A stretch of DNA of 64,000 nucleotides, from contig CANCER010000021.1 in NCBI GenBank assembly GCA_947375135.1, positions 1 to 64,000 of the forward strand, in the 5' to 3' direction. A program made the translations under genes and the position numbers. The DNA is from Comamonadaceae bacterium (GTDB lineage: Bacteria > Pseudomonadota > Gammaproteobacteria > Burkholderiales > Burkholderiaceae_C). Below are positions 19,799 to 27,008 of this stretch, piece by piece (the stretch's first letter is position 1; every line of letters starts with the position of its first letter). A model generated the notes under the pieces. The model was not told where the DNA came from. It saw only the letters and a list, made by a program, of their open reading frames with translations, and searched no databases.

Positions 19799-20179
19799 CG
19801 CGGGATACGCGCTAAAGTCCGCTTCACCATGCGGGTTGGCTGGCGTCATCCCTGCCAATAGTTGGCCAAGTTTGTCCGAGCGTTCGCTCGCCCGCTTCGC
19901 CGCCTGAATCGTGTTGTGCACCAGCATGGTTATGGTCATGGGCCCCACGCCGCCAGGCACCGGGGAGATATACGAGGCCTTTTGCCGCACGCCCTCAAAG
20001 TCCACATCGCCCACCAGGCGGCCGTCCGGCAGGCGGTTGATGCCCACGTCGATCACCACCGCGCCCACGTTGTAGAGGTGAAAACCGTCCACATCCTTGT
20101 CCACTGAGATCGCGGCCAGCACGCGCTTGGCGTCGAAGTGCTGGGCCACGGCCTTGCCGTCTATGATTTTCGCGACCAT
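19778..20179 (-). pseudogene. folD remnant with internal deletions
   Basis: The frame begins like FolD ([13 protein letters not shown]) and jumps to [16 protein letters not shown], which belongs near residue 120. It then continues directly with [20 protein letters not shown] and [19 protein letters not shown] from the FolD C-terminus. The catalytic lysine region and the NADP-binding GRSxxVGKP segment are gone, so it cannot be an active methylene-THF dehydrogenase/cyclohydrolase. The remaining 133 codons stay open. The tail after KRASE is not FolD-like. Its presence beside mttB suggests that a dedicated folD once belonged to this C1 cluster. Confidence 0.8.
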
Positions 20180-20436
20180 ATTTCCGACATTCTGTAGGGG
20201 TTTGAAGACTGGCCGGATGCTAGGGTGCAGGCCTGTATTCGGGGATGTGGCAGGCGACCCGGCGCACCGCATTTGTGACAAACACCGGCCGGCTGTAAAG
20301 CCTGCGGCGTTGGCATGCAAAAGCGTGTCGCAAACAGGTCAAAGCTCTGCGCGGCGGCTGCAATACTATGAGGATTCATCCCGCGGACCATGCGCATTCC
20401 CCATGGCCGCAGACATCAGGCACTGGAGACACCCGC

Positions 20437-22038
20437 ATGACCGACACCGTTGTACCAACTGAGACCGTAGCCCCCGAGGCGCCAGAAGCCCCACGTGGTC
20501 GCCGCGCCGGTGGCGGCCGCGAGGCCAAACGCGCCGCGCGCTCGGCCCGCAGCGCCCAGTCGGTGCCCTACATCACACGCAAGATTCCCTACTTCGAGGT
20601 GATTGACGAAGAAGGCCTGGAGATCATCGAGCGCAATGCCGACACCATCCTGGAAGAAGTCGGTATCGACTTCCGCGACGATCCGGAAGCACTGGACCTG
20701 TTCCGCAAAGCCGGCTGCGACGTCAAGGGCGAGCGGGTGCGCTTCCCGCGCGGCCTGGCGCGCAAGCTGGTGCAGGACACCGCCCCCCGTGAATTCACCC
20801 AATACGCCCGCAACCCGGCGCACAACGTGGTCATAGGCGGCAAGAACACCGTGTTCGCCCCGGCCTACGGCTCGCCCTTTGTGCGCGACCTCGACAAGGG
20901 CCGCCGCTACGCCACCATTGAAGACTTCCAGAATTTTGTGAAGCTGACCTACATGGCCAATTCGCTGCACCACAGCGGTGGCACGATTTGCGAGCCGGTC
21001 GATCTGCCGGTGAACAAACGCCATTTCGACATGGTGTATGCGCACATGAAGTACAGCGACAAGCCCTTCATGGGCTCGGTCACGCACCCCGAGCGCGCGC
21101 AGGACACGGTCGAGATGACCAAGATCCTGTTTGGCGACAACTGGATGGATCCGCTCACCGGCAAGCCACGCACCGCCGTGATCAACCTGATCAACGCCAA
21201 CTCGCCCATGACCTTTGACGAGACCATGCTGGGTGCCGCCAAGGTTTATGCGCGCGCCAACCAGGCCTGCATCGTCACCCCCTTCATCCTGGCCGGCGCC
21301 ATGTCGCCCGTCACCGTGGCCGGTACCGCCGCGCAAACCCTGGCCGAGGCCCTGGCCGGCATGGCCTTTGTGCAACTGTGCAACCCCGGCGCGCCGGTGG
21401 TGCTGGGCAGCTTTGCCTCTTCCATCTCTATGCAGTCCGGTGCGCCCACCTTCGGCACGCCCGAACCGGCTTTGGTGCTGTACGTGATGGCCGCGCTGGC
21501 GCGCCGTCTGGGCGTGCCCTTCCGCTCCGGCGGCGGCCTGTGCGGCTCCAAGATCTCAGACGCGCAAGCCGCGTCCGAATCCGCCAACACCCTGATCCCC
21601 ACCTGCCTAGGCGGTGTCAACTTTGTGCTGCACACGGCCGGTTGGCTGGAAGGCGGTCTGTCCATGGGTTACGAAAAGTTCATCATGGACGTGGACCAGG
21701 CCGGCATGATGCACACCCTGCTGAACGGTGTGGATCTGACCGAAAACGGCCAGGCCATGGACGCCATCCGCGAGGTCGGCCCCGGCAAGCACTTCCTGGG
21801 TTGCGCGCACACCCAGGCCAACTTCGAGAGCGCCTTCTACCGCTCGCCGATTACCGACAACAACAGCTTTGAGCAGTGGGAAGCCGAAGGCTCGCGCGAC
21901 CTGACCCAGCGCGCCAACGCCATGTGGAAGAAGCAGCTGGCCGAGTACGAGGCGCCGGCCATGGATGTGGCGGTGGATGAGGGTATTCTGGATTACGTGA
22001 ATCGGCGCAAGGCATCATTTCCCGACTCGAACATTTAG
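20437..22038 (+). CDS. Non-pyrrolysine MttB-family methyltransferase (probable glycine betaine:corrinoid)
   Basis: The 533-aa protein is a trimethylamine methyltransferase (MttB) family member with the TIM-barrel core over about residues 60-500. The frame has no in-frame amber codon, so it belongs to the non-pyrrolysine branch, whose characterised members demethylate glycine betaine or other quaternary amines onto a corrinoid protein. The start at 20437 follows GGAGAC by 6 bases. Residues 20-38 form an Arg/Gly-rich segment beginning RGRR; the same tag appears on three partner proteins. A strong terminator follows. Carnitine, proline betaine or trimethylamine-type substrates are alternatives, but the bet, pro, sox and DMGDH genes favour betaine. 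Confidence 0.85.
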   Translation: MTDTVVPTETVAPEAPEAPRGRRAGGGREAKRAARSARSAQSVPYITRKIPYFEVIDEEGLEIIERNADTILEEVGIDFRDDPEALDLFRKAGCDVKGERVRFPRGLARKLVQDTAPREFTQYARNPAHNVVIGGKNTVFAPAYGSPFVRDLDKGRRYATIEDFQNFVKLTYMANSLHHSGGTICEPVDLPVNKRHFDMVYAHMKYSDKPFMGSVTHPERAQDTVEMTKILFGDNWMDPLTGKPRTAVINLINANSPMTFDETMLGAAKVYARANQACIVTPFILAGAMSPVTVAGTAAQTLAEALAGMAFVQLCNPGAPVVLGSFASSISMQSGAPTFGTPEPALVLYVMAALARRLGVPFRSGGGLCGSKISDAQAASESANTLIPTCLGGVNFVLHTAGWLEGGLSMGYEKFIMDVDQAGMMHTLLNGVDLTENGQAMDAIREVGPGKHFLGCAHTQANFESAFYRSPITDNNSFEQWEAEGSRDLTQRANAMWKKQLAEYEAPAMDVAVDEGILDYVNRRKASFPDSNI

Positions 22039-22104
22039 TGAAGCCAGCGCTGAGCCGCCCTGAGCTGGCTTGCGTGGGGGCTGGTTCAGCGCTTAACATC
22101 ACCT

Positions 22105-22139
22105 GGCGCACTGCTTCCCGGCAGTGCGCCTTTCTTTTT
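22105..22139 (+). terminator. Rho-independent terminator after the mttB-like gene
   Basis: The perfect 10-bp stem GGCGCACTGC/GCAGTGCGCC has a 6-base loop and is followed by TTTCTTTTT. It ends 8 bases before the ATG of the next gene, so the MFS gene either has an alternative start or depends on read-through. Confidence 0.88.
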
Positions 22140-22147
22140 GGGATGGT

Positions 22148-23431
22148 ATGGGCGTCAACAAGCTTCTGATTCCACTGGCCTCGCTGCTCAGCGGCCTGGC
22201 CCTGCTGGTGGTGGGCACGGGCCTGATGTTTGCCGCCATTGGCGCGCAGGCCGGTTCGGCCAAGTTCTCGTCCCTGGTGACCGGTCTGGTGATGTCGGCC
22301 TACTTTGCCGGCTTTGTCTACGGCACCTATGCCTGCCCGAAGATGATCCGTGCGGTCGGCCACATCCGCGCCTTCGCCACGCTGGCCTCACTGGTCTCGG
22401 CCCTGCCCATGTTCCACGCGCTGTGGACCAATGCCTTGGCCTGGGGTCTGTTGCGCTTTATCACCGGCGTCTGTCTGGTGGGCCTGTACATCGTGGTGGA
22501 AAGCTGGCTCAACGTGGTGGCCACCACGGCGCAGCGCGGCAAGGTGTTTGCGGCGTATATGGCGGTGAGCGGCATTTCCATGGCGCTGGGCCAGTGGCTG
22601 ATTCTGGTGGGTGACCGCTTCGGCTTTGTGCCCTTTGCCCTGGCGTCCATCCTGTTTTCCTTTGCGCTGATCCCGATCACGCTCACTCCGGTGAGCGAAC
22701 CCGAGGCCATGGAGGTGCCGCGCTTTGTGCTCAAGGAGTTGTTCTACATCTCGCCGATTGGTGTGATCGGCACCATCGGTTCGGGCCTGCTGGGTGGCGC
22801 GTTCTACAGTCTGGGCCATGTGTTCGGCCAGGGCGTGGGCTTTAGCGAGCGCGGCATCGCCACCTTCATGGCAGCCACCATTCTGGGCGGCGCGGCCTTC
22901 CAGTGGCCGGTGGGGCATTTGTCCGACAAGCACGACCGGCGCTGGGTGCTGTTCTGGGTATGCGCCCTGTGTGCGGGTGTGGCGGGCTTGGGCTTTTACC
23001 TGGCGCGCGAGTACGAGGGCTCGTTGATCTTTTTGGGCATTGTGTATGGCGGTCTGTCGTTTACGGTGTATGGGCTGAGCGTGGCCCACGTCAATGACCT
23101 GATCGACTCCAAGCGGGTGGTCGAAGTCTCCAGCGGCCTTTTGCTGTTGTACGGCATCGGCTCGACTTTTGGCCCCACCCTGGCCGGCGGCGTGATGGAC
23201 TGGTTTGGCCCGGAAGCGCTGATGCTGTACTTCGCCATCGTGCTGGGGCTGATGGCGGTGAGCGTGTGGGCCTTTGCCCCGGCCAAATACATGCATGCCG
23301 AAGCCAGCAGCCACAAGACCGACTACGTGGTCATGGGCAGCGGCTCGCAGGCCGTGCTGCAGATGGACCCGCGCGGCCCGGACTTCCGCCATGGCCACAG
23401 TGTGCCGCCCCTGGTGGACCCGGGTCGGTAG
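22148..23431 (+). CDS. MFS transporter
   Basis: The 427-aa protein has twelve predicted membrane segments in two halves, starting at KLLIPLASLLSGLALLVVGTGL. It has the YcaD-like motif GLYIVVESWLNVVATTAQRG and an inter-half region near residue 190. The C-terminal tail carries QAVLQMDPRGPDF. The substrate is unknown; its position behind mttB hints at a methylated amine or product efflux, without proof. The chosen ATG (22148) has only a weak GGGATGG upstream and lies against the terminator. A start further inside the leader is unlikely because it would fall in the hairpin. Confidence 0.82.
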   Translation: MGVNKLLIPLASLLSGLALLVVGTGLMFAAIGAQAGSAKFSSLVTGLVMSAYFAGFVYGTYACPKMIRAVGHIRAFATLASLVSALPMFHALWTNALAWGLLRFITGVCLVGLYIVVESWLNVVATTAQRGKVFAAYMAVSGISMALGQWLILVGDRFGFVPFALASILFSFALIPITLTPVSEPEAMEVPRFVLKELFYISPIGVIGTIGSGLLGGAFYSLGHVFGQGVGFSERGIATFMAATILGGAAFQWPVGHLSDKHDRRWVLFWVCALCAGVAGLGFYLAREYEGSLIFLGIVYGGLSFTVYGLSVAHVNDLIDSKRVVEVSSGLLLLYGIGSTFGPTLAGGVMDWFGPEALMLYFAIVLGLMAVSVWAFAPAKYMHAEASSHKTDYVVMGSGSQAVLQMDPRGPDFRHGHSVPPLVDPGR

Positions 23432-23446
23432 CCGCAGAGGCGGCGT

Positions 23447-23752
23447 TCAATCCGCCCGCTCAAAGAGCGAGGTGCGCAGCAGGGCGGCCACATCGCGCGC
23501 ATCGAACGCGATGACGCACCCCGGCACATCGACCCGGTACACGCGCGCACTGTAGGGCCCGCGCACATTCAGTGGTGCATGGCCCAGGTAGCGCAGAGGC
23601 TGGGTGCCAGCCGCTGAAGCGCTTGCAGCCCCCGTCGCATCACCCACGGAAGCAGGCGCCGTGGTTGGCCAGGGCGTGCGCGATGCCGCCACTGCGGCGC
23701 GCAAGGGCACGGTGGTCGAGAGGGCCTCGCGGCGCTGTGAGCAGCAGGACAT
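23447..23752 (-). CDS. Hypothetical 101-aa protein, last gene of an unrecognised trio
   Basis: From the ATG at 23752 (AAAGG upstream, 17 bp after the previous stop) the protein has a low-complexity Ala/Thr half. A conserved-looking C-terminal domain follows: LRYLGHAPLNVRGPYSARVY, then VIAFDARDVAALLRT. This half resembles small phage-derived structural proteins with an R-Y-x-G...V-x-G-P-x-S pattern, a weak resemblance from memory. It is the third gene of an operon with the DUF1360 protein and the 712-aa protein. Confidence 0.55.
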   Translation of the reverse strand: MSCCSQRREALSTTVPLRAAVAASRTPWPTTAPASVGDATGAASASAAGTQPLRYLGHAPLNVRGPYSARVYRVDVPGCVIAFDARDVAALLRTSLFERAD

Positions 23753-23768
23753 GCACAACAACCTTTCT

Positions 23769-24065
23769 TCAAAGTGGCGCGCGCAAGGCGGTGCTGAGGT
23801 ATTCCAGCAGGCAGGCGCCGCCCGAGATCGCCAGCCACAACACCACACCGGTAGCGAAGCTGTTTGCCATCCACCCGCTCAGGGGTGCGGCGGCCCACAT
23901 GCTCAGGCAGTAGGGGCAGTCCATCAAACGCCCCAACCCGCCCGGGCCGGCGCGCACACGCAGGGCAACCACGGCACCCCAGGGCCCATCTTCATGCGCC
24001 ACCAGATGGGCCACCCGCCACGCCGCCAGCACCGCCAGCACCAGTTGAAACCAGGGGCTATCCAC
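23769..24065 (-). CDS. DUF1360-type small membrane protein
   Basis: The 98-aa protein has an N-terminal membrane segment (FQLVLAVLAAWRVAHLV), a central MDCPYCLSMWAA motif and a second membrane segment (TGVVLWLAISGGACLLEYL). The Cys-x2-Cys-x3-W pattern and the R-x-x-H-L-V start fit DUF1360, a family of unknown function known from sporulation-associated genes in Firmicutes. It lies 18 bp after the 712-aa gene. Confidence 0.65.
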   Translation of the reverse strand: MDSPWFQLVLAVLAAWRVAHLVAHEDGPWGAVVALRVRAGPGGLGRLMDCPYCLSMWAAAPLSGWMANSFATGVVLWLAISGGACLLEYLSTALRAPL

Positions 24066-24083
24066 GGGCCGGACGCCGGCGCC

Positions 24084-26222
24084 TCAATTGGAGTCCACCA
24101 CCGAGAAGGCCACCCAGGGGTCGATCCAGATGTGGTCCGGGTCATACTGCCAGGTCGGCACTGCCAGGTGGCCTCCGTCCCAGCCGGTGGGACTGAAGGC
24201 ACGGCTCGATACGTGGGCTCCAAAGTGGTAGGTGCCTTCGGCTGCGCCGGACGGAAGTTTGCAGACCATCTGCAGCAGCTGGTGGTTGTTGGTGACGCTG
24301 TTATGCCAATGCCGGAAGTGCAGCGTACCGCCATCCACCACCGTCTCGCCGCCACTGCCGCTGACGTAGGTGAAGTCGCCCGCACCGCAGCCGGCCGCCC
24401 ACAGGTCTGCCGAACGCAGGTGGTGCGCAGACGCATCCAGTGTGACGCGGAAGTACACATCCACGGGCGTCGTCTTTCTGCGAACGACGGGGCAGACCGT
24501 ATCGATGGGCAGGAACGGCCCGGTGGCCGAGAAACTCCACTCCACCGTGATGGGTCCCAGCGGCGCGCTGTTGTCGACATTGAATGCCACCTCCGCGGAG
24601 CTGGACGTGACCACGCCTGCGCTGCCCAACTCCAGTTTCACGACATAGCGCCCATTGGCAAAGTTGTAGCTCGGCCAGTCCAGCAGCAGATTCTGTGGCA
24701 GCCAGGCATGTGGCCCACTGGGCAAGGCAATGGGGTACCAACCGGCAGGGTCGGCTGACGGGTAGTGCCACTCCCCGATGCCCACGCCATTGAGCCGGTA
24801 CAAGGGCCAGGTCAGGCCCACGAAGGGGGCGTACGCGGTATAGCTGGCACCGTCATCGCTGCTGTATTGGTAGCGCAGCCGGTAATGCGTGGCCTTGGCA
24901 TCCGTTTGGTTGCAGCCATACAGCGAGAGCACACCCTCCAGCGGGGACGCGGCAGCATGGGTCAGCGGCAACGGGTCTACATACATGCCGGAGGGGTGGG
25001 GGCGGTTGGTGCGCACGGCGTAGCCGTTGGCCTGGTCATACACATCCGGGGCGCCACTTACCGGCAGGCGACCGGCCATGACGATGGCGGGCTTGTCGGT
25101 ACAGGGGATGTTCTGGGGGCCGCACAGGTTGCCGGCGCGGGCGTTGGGCCCGGCGTGCAGGGTCAGCGGGCCGGTGATGTTGGCATCCCAGCGCACCTGG
25201 AACAGCCCCTCGCCATAGATCTGCTCTTCCACGCCATCGCCGTTGGTGTCCTGCAGGACGCGGAAGGTGATATCGGGCACATCCAGCATGGGCACCCACT
25301 CGGGAACGAAGACATCAAAGCAGCGTTTGAAGGGCCCGATGGAGCGACGCAAATCCAGGTTCTGCAGGTCGTCGGCGTTGAGGTGCAGGCGGCTGGCAAG
25401 GGTGTGCACCGCGGGGTCCAATGCCGTGGCGCTTGCTTTGCCGCGCACCGGCTCCACGGACTTGGCGGTTTTCATCTGCAATTCCGGCGGAAGCGGCGGC
25501 CGCATATGGGGCAGGGCGGCCGGGGCATCGAGCATGGCGTCCAAGGTGACGGTACTCGCCCCAAATCCCACCTGCGATTGGGCACGGTTGATCCGTACGG
25601 CGATATCGCGTCCCAGGCTTTGCTCGACCTTTGCGATCAGGCGCGAGCGGTCAAAGTCATAAAAAGGCTCAGGGTCGGGCCCGGGGCCGTGGCGCGGGAT
25701 GTGCGGAATGTCGATGGGGATCAGGTCATCCAGCAGGTCACGCAGGTTGGGCCGCTCGAAGATGATGGGGAAGCAATGGCGCTCCCGCCGGAAGCGCAGC
25801 ACCCAGTCGATGTCAAAGCGCGGGATCCAGACACAGAAGTCACCGCAGGCGTCGGTGGTGGCCGTGGCGATGACTTCGCGGTGGCAGTGGTAGGGGAAGT
25901 GCCACGCCCATTGGGACTTGGCGGGAAAGTACCCGAGCAGGGAGCAGTCGGTGTCTTCCACCTGCACCGTGGCGAAGGGAACGGGGTAGTCCACGCCGGT
26001 CACCGGGTCGGTCTTGACCACCGTGCCGCAGACCTTGCGGAACAGCAGCAGCATCGGGTCAATGGCAAAACGGAATTTTTCGGCCGCTTCCGCCAAGGTG
26101 AGCCCCAGCAGTTTCTCTGCTGGTGCATCGCTCATGGCGGCGAGCCGCTGTGCGGAACTGCGTCCGATTTTGAATTGCGAAGGATCGGCGCCGTGCGACG
26201 GCTTTGTATTGGACTGGCTCAT
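24084..26222 (-). CDS. Unrecognised 712-aa cysteine-rich protein with carboxypeptidase-regulatory-like domain
   Basis: I do not recognise this protein as a named family. No signal peptide is visible. Residues about 62-152 look like a beta-sandwich of the carboxypeptidase-regulatory type: CGTVVKTDPVTGVDYPVP, a W-W-H-F-P-Y-H-C-H stretch, then EVIATATTDACGDFCVWIPR. This domain is rich in cysteines (65, 93, 113, 126, 130, 150). A helical linker around 200-310 and two more beta-rich parts follow; the last ends RAFSPTGWDGGHLA. Start at 26222 has CAGGAG eight bases upstream. It heads the operon with the DUF1360 and 101-aa genes. A structural or surface role is a guess. Confidence 0.6.
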   Translation of the reverse strand: MSQSNTKPSHGADPSQFKIGRSSAQRLAAMSDAPAEKLLGLTLAEAAEKFRFAIDPMLLLFRKVCGTVVKTDPVTGVDYPVPFATVQVEDTDCSLLGYFPAKSQWAWHFPYHCHREVIATATTDACGDFCVWIPRFDIDWVLRFRRERHCFPIIFERPNLRDLLDDLIPIDIPHIPRHGPGPDPEPFYDFDRSRLIAKVEQSLGRDIAVRINRAQSQVGFGASTVTLDAMLDAPAALPHMRPPLPPELQMKTAKSVEPVRGKASATALDPAVHTLASRLHLNADDLQNLDLRRSIGPFKRCFDVFVPEWVPMLDVPDITFRVLQDTNGDGVEEQIYGEGLFQVRWDANITGPLTLHAGPNARAGNLCGPQNIPCTDKPAIVMAGRLPVSGAPDVYDQANGYAVRTNRPHPSGMYVDPLPLTHAAASPLEGVLSLYGCNQTDAKATHYRLRYQYSSDDGASYTAYAPFVGLTWPLYRLNGVGIGEWHYPSADPAGWYPIALPSGPHAWLPQNLLLDWPSYNFANGRYVVKLELGSAGVVTSSSAEVAFNVDNSAPLGPITVEWSFSATGPFLPIDTVCPVVRRKTTPVDVYFRVTLDASAHHLRSADLWAAGCGAGDFTYVSGSGGETVVDGGTLHFRHWHNSVTNNHQLLQMVCKLPSGAAEGTYHFGAHVSSRAFSPTGWDGGHLAVPTWQYDPDHIWIDPWVAFSVVDSN

Positions 26223-26293
26223 AGTGTGAACTCCTGACAATTGAGGGACTGGCGCACGCGTCCCTGCAAAAAGGACAGTCGCCAGCGTTACCG

Positions 26294-26372
26294 GGTTGTC
26301 AGGCACAGGCACGACAACCACCCGTTTATTGAAAGGGTGGAGCGCAGGCGCAGGCTTGAGAATTCGCAAGCC
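26294..26372. promoter_or_regulatory. Two dyads upstream of the 712-aa gene
   Basis: GGTTGTC/GACAACC (26294-26300 and 26313-26319, 12-bp spacer) and the 20-bp near-palindrome GGCTTGAGAATTCGCAAGCC (26353-26372) lie in the 201-bp gap between rluE and the 712-aa gene. Both may be operators for that operon. No promoter hexamers were clear. Confidence 0.35.
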
Positions 26373-26423
26373 GCAGGGCAGCTTGTTTGCGCGGCAGCGC
26401 ATACTGCCCGGCTGGCCCGTGGG

Positions 26424-27002
26424 CTAGATGGGCGCGCCCTGCACAGCAATTGCCTGTTCTTGCCAACTGCCTGGCGCCAGGCTGTCCAGCGTGTAGGGGC
26501 CGATGGCGGCGCGGATCAGGCGCAGGGTGGGGTAGCCCACGGCTGCGGTCATGCGGCGCACCTGGCGGTTGCGGCCTTCACGAATCACCAACTCGATCCA
26601 CGCCGTCGGCTTGTTCAGGCGCACACGGATCGGCGGTTCGCGCTCCCACACTGCGGGCGGCAGCTCCAGCAGGCGCGCGCGCGCCGGCCGGGTGAGGCCG
26701 TCGTTGAGCTGCACGCCCTGGCACAGAGCCTGCAGCGCATTCACATCGGGCACGCCCTCCACCTGGGCCCAGTAGGTTTTCTCCATCTTGAAGCGCGGGT
26801 CGGCGATGCGGGCCTGCAGCTTGCCGTCGCTGGTGAGCAGCAGCAGGCCTTCGCTGTCGGCATCCAGCCGGCCGGCCACATACACGCCCGGCAGATCAAT
26901 GAAATCCTGGAGCCCGCGCCAGCGCCCTTCCGGCGTGAACTGGCTGAGCACGCCGTAGGGCTTGTTGCAGCGGATCAGCAGGGGGCTGCCGGGGGCCTGC
27001 AT
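26424..27002 (-). CDS. rluE: 23S rRNA pseudouridine synthase E-like
   Basis: The 192-aa RsuA/RluE-type pseudouridine synthase has the catalytic-aspartate motif GRLDADSEGLLLLT, NKPYGVLSQF near the N-terminus and EGRNRQVRRMTAAVGYPTLRLIR. It lacks an S4 domain, as RluE does. It begins 6 bp after the HyuA-like gene and rides in its operon, with no evident link to C1 metabolism. Confidence 0.9.
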   Translation of the reverse strand: MQAPGSPLLIRCNKPYGVLSQFTPEGRWRGLQDFIDLPGVYVAGRLDADSEGLLLLTSDGKLQARIADPRFKMEKTYWAQVEGVPDVNALQALCQGVQLNDGLTRPARARLLELPPAVWEREPPIRVRLNKPTAWIELVIREGRNRQVRRMTAAVGYPTLRLIRAAIGPYTLDSLAPGSWQEQAIAVQGAPI

Positions 27003-27008
27003 CGCGGG

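Noticed and set aside
20437-22038. Possible pyrrolysine (amber) MttB
   Set aside because: The frame is fully open with no in-frame TAG and no pylRS or pylT is visible, so it is a non-Pyl member.
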